This document shows, piece by piece, positions 56,130 through 64,000 of a stretch of DNA of 64,000 nucleotides; position 1 is the stretch's first letter, and every line of letters starts with the position of its first letter. The translations under genes were made by a program, and so were the position numbers. The DNA is from Cepaea nemoralis (Eukaryota > Mollusca > Gastropoda > Stylommatophora > Helicidae): assembly GCA_014155875.1 (NCBI GenBank), contig JACEFZ010021384.1, positions 1 through 64,000 on the forward strand, written 5' to 3'. The notes below the pieces were generated by a model. It ran no database searches, was not told the DNA's origin, and worked only from the letters and a program-made list of their open reading frames with translations.

Positions 56130-57810
56130 CAGACAAGATTCTCAAACCTTTGCCACTCCCCCGATGTGTCTCCACCTTGCCGTGGTGGGGGAGCTTGCGT
56201 GTCCCATCGACCCCATGTGCTAGCCGATGGATGAAAACTACATATCGGACAGCTTATGGGATAGGGGCCAGACTAAGAGAGACACAACCTGCTGCTCTGC
56301 AGGTAGACTGAGGATAGCAGTCAAAAGATTAAATCAGGCGCACGAAGGCAGAAGTTCTTGGTCCGGACAATACTCTAAGGCTCTCTGCGAGGGTTTAGGC
56401 CGAACTCCTCTTAGCCACAAACCCTCGGATGTGAGAGCCGGGCCGATACCCACCTAACGAAAAATAGTGGTGAGATTACTGAGCACGCTACATGCCCAGT
56501 TCTGATACTTGTTCGAAGGCTCTCAGCTGGGGGTTATGATGGATTCCCGGATGAGAGGGCCTGGCCGTTTCTCGTTCACTGCTGCACGGAGGTAAGGTGC
56601 TGAGCCGGCAGCACATGTAGCCTACCTCATGACCGAGTACAAAAAGGCAGAAAAGTGCCCCAGTTGAATGAAATGGTTACGAACACTGTCTATCACTCGT
56701 AGAGAGTGTAGACAAAAGTGGAAAAACGTCTCAACACGAAATGGAACGCACGTCTAGCGAATCCATTGCGTAGTCCGAAGTCCGAAGCGATAGCTTACCG
56801 AGTGGATGTCGTCCGCAGTCTGACCATTCCTGGTGTGTGCTTGAGCGACCAGTGGCAAGCGAGATGCCCAACACATGGAAGTGAGGAACTAAAGCAGCCG
56901 TGAGCAGGACGTGGCAACTCCTTGGGTGAGCCCAGTCTCAGAGCAATATGTGCCGGCTCTGCAATTATGGAAGCCTCCTTGGATAGCAGGGAACGCCCAT
57001 GGTCTGCCCCTGCCTTCCCTTGAGGGTTGACAGTGATGTCGTTGATCGTTCTATCTTGACCAGCTGAGATGTGGGCGACATCACAACAATAAGTCTAACG
57101 TGTCTCGAAACCCGAGGAAGGCTAACCTCATTAAAAAATGCCCGCTGAAGTCGGAAGTGCCGTCCTACGGGTGGCAAACTAAAAATTGGCACTACGCATT
57201 TACGTCCGAGTGAAATGTCTCGTCCGAATGTCTTTCGTGCTAGGAACAGCTCTGACTACCTAGTTTCCGAATGCCGCTCTTGTTCGGAACAGCTCTGACA
57301 AGGTAGTTTTCCGAATGTCCGCCGTGCCTGGAACAGCTCTGCCGGGCACAAGGACAAGCACATGTCCGAAAACTCGCTGAGTGGATACCGTCTGCAGACC
57401 TGTCTGGTTTGTGCGGGAACGACCCGGGGAGAACGAAATGCCCAATATATTGAAGTGAGGAATTAAAGCAGCCATGAGCAGGACGTGACGATTCCCTCGG
57501 TGAGCCCAGCACCAGAGCGTTATGTGTCGGCTCTGCAATTATGGAAGCCACCCAGGATGGCGGAAAATGCTATGGACTGTCCCTGCCTTCCTTTGAGGGA
57601 CGACCGTTGTCTTCGACCGTTCCAAATTGGCCAGCTGGGTTGTGGACGGTACCACAAAAGTGAGAGTCTCCCAGGAATGCTAACCTGGTCCAAAAATGAA
57701 CGCAAAAGCCGGATGTGTTGACCTAAGGGTTTCGACCCAAGGTTGCCTAACGCACACCGCAATCACTATCTGAAAAAACACTCCGGATGAACGCAAAGAA
57801 GAAGAAGAAG
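56130..57810 (+). pseudogene. Decayed LINE-related sequence with ~575-bp internal duplication
   Basis: Begins with the perfect hairpin CCACCTTGCCGTGGTGG at 56,172-56,188, a motif I associate with LINE 5' ends. Two direct repeats follow, about 575 bp apart (GAGTGGAT..CGTC at 56,800 and 57,379; GTGAGGAA.TAAAGCAGCC at 56,881 and 57,454; GGCTCTGCAATTATGGAAGC in both). It ends GGATGAACGCAAAGAAGAAG plus (AAG)n at 57,785-57,811, like the 3' end of the RNase H LINE at 19.7 kb. No reverse transcriptase motif survives. Confidence 0.5.
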
Positions 57811-57831
57811 AAACCTTTGCCAGTTTTCCTG

Positions 57832-57988
57832 CGGGCGTCCGATCTCACTACCCAGAGACCAGGGGAAATTTTATTACTGGAAGTCCACGGGGATTTTTTA
57901 AATAAATCCCGGTCCTCACCGGGGCCTGAACACGGGACCTCCAGCACTCGAGGCGGACACCATACATCGAGACCACTCACTCCACTCA
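57832..57988 (-). mobile_element. SINE family A head, 3'-truncated
   Basis: Minus-strand head GTGGTCTCGATGTATGG with box B CCGTGTTCAGGCCCCG, ending in GATCGGACGCCCGC at 57,832. It is part of the segment duplicated from 6,367-7,054. Confidence 0.8.
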
Positions 57989-58519
57989 TACACTTGCCGG
58001 ACCGACAGGCATCCATTGCCATGATGTCACTTCCGGTCCCCAGCATGGCGGTTAGGCATTGAACCGCTACGGCCTCTGGAGTATTTATCCTTGTGTCATG
58101 CGGTTTGCATTCACATTTTACTCATATTGGACTGGCAGTGTATAGTTCCGTCGTCCTGCTACGAGTGAGTGCGTGGCGCGACACTGTGAGCTGTGACATT
58201 CATGTGGAATGCTTTTACGTCTGACAGCTTTTGTTTGTACAGTGAACTACATGTTCGGAACAATGGCTACCGGCTGATGCTGAATTGACTGATTTGCCTT
58301 TTCGGTTCACGAATGCATTTTTCAGGAGACTCCTAGGAGTCGACGTTGGAGCTATGGAGTTCGTGCTTTGTGCGGCGCTTTCGGCGAGTCTCCCTGCGGT
58401 AAAATACCGAGCCATGTGAGAAAACCCGGGTCAATGAAGTCTTTCTGGTGGCTGCCTGTTCCATCGACGATGAATTGTAATTTTAGTGGATGACTTTTGT
58501 GTTGGCATTCTGACGGCGG
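57989..58519 (+). repeat. Interspersed repeat R1, copy 2
   Basis: Matches 6,523-7,054 with few differences (for example GTCATGCGGTTTGC for GTCTGCGGTGTGC) and ends at TTCTGACGGCGG, where the ~62-bp satellite begins. Confidence 0.85.
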
Positions 58520-59745
58520 TTTTCATAAGTTTGGTTGTGATGTTACTATATTTGGTCTAACTTTTTCTCATTTGGTTGAGAATTTTCCAACTTTTTATAA
58601 GTCTGGACGAGATATTTCTCTCTTTGGCTGATATTTTTTCACATTTGGCTATCAAATTTTCTTACTTGGCCAAAACGTTTCCTATCTGGCTAACAACTTT
58701 TCCTAGTTTGCATACGTGTGACCGAACTATTTCTGCATTTGTCCGACATTTTTCACATTTGGGTAACAGATTTTCCTACTTGAACAAGGTTGTTGTTTTT
58801 TTCCTTTGGCTAACAAAGTTTCCTAGTTTTCATAAGTTTGATCGATGTATTTCGTTACTTGGTCATTATTTTTCCTCTTTGAGTAACACATTTCCCTAGT
58901 TGGTCAATATATTTCCCGTTTTTAGTTATCAATTTTCCTATTTTTTATATGTTTGGTTGAGATATTTCTGTATTTGGCCTAACTATTCCCATTTGGCAAA
59001 TAGTTCTCCTACCTTTTTATAATTCTGGCGAGATATTCCTCTCTTTAGGTGATATTTTTCACAATTGGCTATCAAATTTTTTTACTTGGGCAATATTTTT
59101 ACTATTTGGCTAACAAATTTTTCCTAATTTTAATAAGTGTGGACGAGGTATTTCTGTATTTGGCTGACATTTTTTTTTTTTTCACATTTGGCTGACAGAT
59201 TTTTCCTACTTGACCTAGGTGTTTTTTTTCGCTTTGGGTAACAAAGTTTTCCTACTTTCCTAAGTTTGGTTGGGCTGTTACTATACTTGGTCTAACTTTT
59301 TCTCATTTGGTTGAGAATTTTCCTTCTTTTTATAAGTTGGAACGCGATATTCCTCTCTTGGCTGCTATTTTTTCACCTTGGCTATCAAATTTCCCTACTT
59401 GGGCAATATTTTATCCTGTTCGAGTAACACATTTTTCCTAGTTTGTATACGTGTGGACGAACTATTTCTGTATTTGCCCCACATTTTTCACATTGGGTAA
59501 CAGATTTTCCTACTTGACCTAGGTTTTTTCCCCCCCTTTGGTTAACAAAGTTTTCCCCACTTTTCATTAGTTTGAGTTAGATATTTTTGTATTTGGCCTA
59601 ACTTTTCCCATTTGGTTGACATATTTTCCTAATATTTATAAGTTGGGCCGAGCTATTCCTCTCTTGCTATTTGTTTTACATTTGGGTATCACATTTTCCT
59701 ACTTTCACATTTTGGTAACAAAGTTTAGTTTTCTTTAGGTACCTT
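58520..59745. repeat. ~62-bp AT-rich satellite, opposite orientation to the 23.8-kb array
   Basis: Units run TTTTCATAAGTTTGGTTG ... TTTGGCTAAC(A) ... TTTCCTA, the reverse complement of the 23,755-24,372 units, with many indels in T-runs. A ~930-bp stretch from ~58,765 recurs at 63,100-64,000. Confidence 0.9.
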
Positions 59746-59810
59746 GTTTAGTGTTTGTGTCAGCTTCTAGTGTTCGTGTCAGCGATTTTTCATTGGTTGT
59801 TTCAGTTTTC

Positions 59811-59812
<2 letters not shown>

Positions 59813-59872
<60 letters not shown>
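59813..59872. repeat. (TG)n microsatellite
   Basis: About 29 TG units. Confidence 0.97.
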
Positions 59873-59877
<5 letters not shown>

Positions 59878-60314
59878 GCCGTGTCATTTTTATTATTTTT
59901 GTTTAGTCACTGTTGTATCTGTCTTTGTGTGTGTTACATTTTAACGATTATGTCATTTTTTTTTTAATATTGTTTTTGTCAGTTTTCATTGTTTGGGTCT
60001 GTGCCTTATAATCCTATCAGTTTTTTTTTTTTGTTTTTTTTTTTTGTTTTTTTTTGGAGTGAGCATATTGTGAAGTTAGTGAGCGCCTATTTGTCGACAG
60101 TGATGGACATGACAACCGATGACCTCATAAGTTTTGTACGTTACACTGTATTCGACGCCATTTTTGCCTTGTCGTTGCCTTTTAAGTGTCGTATCGTTGT
60201 TTGCTCGTAATGGGCATGCTGTCGCTTTGAGAAATGATCGATATCTCACAATTAGCCTTTTTCGCGGCACTGGAGACACTATCAATAAGATGATAGAGTG
60301 GTGGGTTATGACTT
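59873..60314. other. T-rich spacer, no gene recognised
   Basis: Long T-runs at 60,020-60,055. A frame near 60,134-60,310 has no recognisable family before it enters a LINE fragment. Confidence 0.4.
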
Positions 60315-60439
60315 CATCACCTCTTAGAACTACAAAAGACATATATTTCAGTAACACCTTACATGGCATACAACACAAACTAGCTTTATACTACATACGA
60401 TATACAAATACTTAGTGAAACAACAAGCACCCTCGCTAC

Positions 60440-60440
<1 letters not shown>
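60315..60440 (+). pseudogene. Compressed fragment of the Tx1/L1-like LINE
   Basis: Plus frame reads FSNTLHGIQHK, LALYYI and, in a shifted frame, YKYLVKQQAPS. These match FTNTIHSIQHK, LALYYIGHN and YKHLVREQAPS of the LINE at 48.24-49.47 kb, but with two internal stretches missing. It ends directly at a (CTA)n array. Confidence 0.8.
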
Positions 60441-60665
<225 letters not shown>

Positions 60666-60841
60666 TTTTTTGTTACTATTACTACTACTACTACTAATGC
60701 TACTCTAATGCTTCTACTACTATTTTTTTACTATATTACTACTGCTACTACTAATGCTACTGTTATACTACTACTACTCCATCTCTACCTCTTCTGTTTC
60801 TCTCTTTTTCAATAATACTACTACCAATAATGCTACTACCA

Positions 60842-61035
<194 letters not shown>

Positions 61036-61329
61036 ACTACTACTACTATTATACTACTTGTATCATTGGTGTCGGATATCATAGTGTATGGATTGTCATA
61101 CTCACCCACGCCAGGTGATAAATCTCTTGCTGATGCTGATGTTAGTACTACTGGTCCTATTGGTACTACGACTACCACCATTGCATGAAGATAATACCGT
61201 TAATGGGGTTCATGTAGCTGTGAGTCATCCCGTGAATTGTTAAAAGCTGTCGGGGGAACGCAATGTGTGGGGGGTACGTCCGTTGGTAAGGACACGTGCT
61301 GATGATAATAATTAGTACTATTGTTGGTA

Positions 61330-61540
61330 TTGCTGCTACTAATACTACTACTACAAATATACTACTATACTACTACTACTACTACTACTACTACTACACT
61401 ATACTACTATACTACTACTACTTTCTTTCTACTATACTACTACTACTACTACTATACTACTACTACTACTACCCCAAAACTACTACTACTACTACTACTA
61501 CTACTCTACTACTACTAAAACTACTACTACTAATACTACT

Positions 61541-61620
<80 letters not shown>

Positions 61621-61625
61621 CATTA
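61330..61625. repeat. Interrupted (CTA)n array
   Basis: Several CTA blocks separated by short unique pieces. Confidence 0.95.
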
Positions 61626-61837
61626 CAAATACCACCTAACATGGCCCTTGATGATGATGACTAATATTACTACAAACAACTCTACTATTATTACTATACA
61701 ACCACGCCCATTGTAGACAATGGCGATAAAAGTATTAGAACCTACTCGCCCCGATCAGCGCCATCCTTCCCACAGCAGACAGTTTTTACTTCATGACTGA
61801 GACACCTCAACCTCTAGACCTAACAACTTGACCACCT

Positions 61838-62900
61838 CTTGATCATCACCATGTCACTAGACCTACTCTCCTCTGCAATTTATGTGGGCACTCGACCCAA
61901 ATTTACCACCGCTTGACCACCACTTGACCACTACTTGACCACATCTTGATCATCATCGTGTCACTACCCCGTACTCCCCCCTCAATTTAAGGGGTAACTT
62001 AACCACTTGACCACCCCCCTTTACCCCTCCTTGACCACTACTTGACCACCTCTTTATCATCACTGCATACAAGACAATTCTCCTCTACAGTTTTAGGGTT
62101 ATTTGACCACTTGACCACCGCTTGACCCCCAAATTGACCACTACTTGACCAACCCCTTGATCATCACCGTGTCACTACCATTTTATTTCACCTATTCTCC
62201 TCTATATATTAAGTGGTCACTTGACCACCCCTTGACCACTTGACCACTGCTTGATCACTACTTGACCACGTCATCGAGCACTTTAACCACTACCGTTTCA
62301 CTATACCTACTCTCCTCTACAATTTAAGGGGTCACTTGACCACTTGACCGCTACTTGACCACGGCTTGTCCATCACCTGAGCACTACTTGACCACCTCAT
62401 CGCTCACTTATCCACAGCCATGTAACTACACCTACTTCCCTGTACAATTTAAGCGGTCACTCGACCAGGGTTTACCACCCCCTTGACCACTACTTGACCA
62501 CTATTTGACCATGTCATTACTTATTTTACCATAAATTTTTCACTAAACGTATTTTTCCCCACAATTTAAGTGTTCAGTCGACGACTTGATCACTGCTTGA
62601 AACCTCTTGATCACTAATTTTCCACCCTTTTAAACATCACCATATCCTTTCAAATACTTTCCACTAAAATTTTCCTCACTTGACCACTGCTTGACCAATA
62701 CTTGACCACGTCATCGCTCACTTTAAACCCCCACATCACTACACATACCCTCCCATACAATTTAAAGGGGCACTTGACCACTTGAACACTGCTTGACCCC
62801 TACTGATCACTACTTGACCACTAATTTACCACCCTTTAATCATCACCATATCATTACAATTACTTTCCACTAAAATTTCCTCACTGACCACCACATGCCA
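61838..62900. repeat. TTGACCAC-rich satellite with ~120-bp higher-order unit
   Basis: A 12-base motif CTTGACCACTAC repeats within larger units that also contain TCATCACCGTGTCACTAC, CTACTCTCCTCTACAATTTA and AGGGGTCACTTGACC. About eight to nine units, diverging rightward. Non-coding. Confidence 0.88.
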
Positions 62901-63100
62901 CTGCTTGACCACTGCTTGAAAAACCCCCCTTTTAAAATTACCCAAAAACCCTTTAAATTTTATTCCCCCCATTTTTCCCCTTTAAAAAAAAAACCCCCAA
63001 AAACCCCTTCCCACTTTAAATTTCGGTTTTCCCCCTTGGGAAAAACCAAATGCTATTTTTCTTGGCATTTTTTGGTTCCGGACATTTTCACATTTTTTGG
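62901..63100. other. Low-quality-looking homopolymer-rich junction
   Basis: Dense alternating A- and C-runs and T-runs, unlike either neighbour; it looks like poor consensus at a join. Confidence 0.5.
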
Positions 63101-64000
63101 GTTTAAACAGATTTTCCTACTTGAACAAGGTTGTTTTTTTTTTCCTTTGGCTAACAAAGTTTCCTAGTTTTCATAAGTTTGATCGATGTATTTTGTTACT
63201 TGGTCATTTTTTTTCCTCTTTGAGTAACACATTTCCCTAGTTGGTCAATATATTTCCCGTTTAGTTATCAATTTTCCTATTTTTTATATGTTTGGTTGAG
63301 ATATTTCTGTATTTGGCCTAACTTTTTCCCATTTGGCAAATAGTTCTCCTACTTTTTATAATTCTGGCCGAGATATTTCTCTCTTTGGGTGATATTTTTC
63401 ACAATTGGCTATCAAATTTTTTTACTTGGGCAATATTTTTACTATTTGGCTAACAAATTTTCCTAATTTTAATAAGTGTGGACGAGGTATTTCTGTATTT
63501 GGCTGACATTTTTTTTTCACATTTGGCTGACAGATTTTCCTACTTGACCTTGGTGTTTTTTTCGCTTTGGGCAACAAAGTTTCCTACTTTTCATAAGTTT
63601 GGTTGGGCTGTTACTATACTTGGTCTAACTTTTTCTCATTTGGTTGAGAATTTTCCTTCTTTTTATAAGTTGGAACGCGACATTCCTCTCTTTGGCTGCT
63701 ATTTTTTCACCTTTGGCTATCAAATTTCCCTACGTGGGCAATATTTTATCCTGTTCGAGTAACACATTTTCCTAGTTTGTATACGTGTGGACGAACTATT
63801 TCTGTATTTGCCCGACATTTTTCACATTTGGGTAACAGATTTTTCTACTTGACCTAGGTTTTTCCCCTCCTTTGGTTAACAAAGTTTCCCTACTTTTCAT
63901 TAGTTTGAGTTAGATATTTTTGTATTTGGCCTAACTTTTTCCCATTTGGTTGACATATTTTCCTAATATTTATAAGTTGGGCCGAGCTATTCCTCTCTTG
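63101..64000. repeat. Second occurrence of the 58.77-59.7 kb satellite segment
   Basis: Follows the same order of variant units as 58,765-59,680 (AACAAGGTTGTT..., TTGATCGATGTATTT, TTGGTTGGGCTGTTACTATA, GAACGCGACATTCCTCTC). Most differences lie in homopolymer lengths, which is unusual for independent satellite stretches. Confidence 0.85.

Overview
This is a gene-poor, repeat-saturated stretch of an animal nuclear genome. Intron-style splice sites, tRNA-headed SINEs, APE-type LINEs, a Penelope-like element, a Ty3/gypsy element with integrase upstream of reverse transcriptase, piggyBac, mariner and hAT relics, and long microsatellites and minisatellites all point to a metazoan. The mixture fits a lophotrochozoan, most likely a mollusc, but no single feature proves this.

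Layout. 0-6 kb: a decayed Ty3/gypsy element (minus strand) between two unequal LTRs. 6-15.4 kb: SINE copies of several families, a 392-bp tandem repeat, a piggyBac transposase relic, a mariner C-terminus, LINE 3' fragments and a 1.45-kb minisatellite with a 29-bp unit. 15.5-19.7 kb: a nearly intact LINE with RNase H (plus strand; one frameshift, one stop). 20-24.4 kb: SINEs, microsatellites and a ~62-bp AT-rich satellite. 24.4-33.5 kb: a LINE split by a young Ty3/gypsy insertion (25,239-32,623, minus strand, 5-bp target duplication ATGCC), then a second LINE copy. 33.9-42.65 kb: two phase-compatible exons of a host gene for a probable single-pass membrane protein. Their 8.4-kb intron holds a hAT MITE with a perfect 8-bp target duplication and an almost full LINE with a C-terminal C2H2 finger. 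42.7-47.7 kb: a Penelope-like element inside a family of G-run-bearing repeats. 47.7-51.2 kb: pieces of a Tx1/L1-like LINE (ORF1 and ORF2, minus strand) separated by a block containing back-to-back SINEs. 51.3-53.0 kb: two retrosequences starting with the 5' end of U2 snRNA and ending in poly(A), which look like a U2-derived SINE. 53.1-58.5 kb: more SINEs, a hAT-like element and LINE 5'/3' remains. 58.5-64 kb: the ~62-bp satellite again (opposite orientation), long (CTA)n arrays, a TTGACCAC-type satellite, and a ~0.9-kb segment that repeats 58.77-59.7 kb and may be an assembly artefact.

How the parts relate. The only cellular coding sequence I can support is the pair of exons at 33,931-34,074 and 42,501-42,650. 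Everything else is mobile DNA, much of it nested: gypsy in LINE, Penelope in repeat, and possibly LINEs in a hAT element. The autonomous-class elements are all damaged as written. The best preserved are the gypsy (one 1,377-codon frame, integrase core deleted in frame) and the RNase H LINE (two lesions). The SINEs (families A-D here, plus the U2-like one) would depend on LINE machinery acting in trans.
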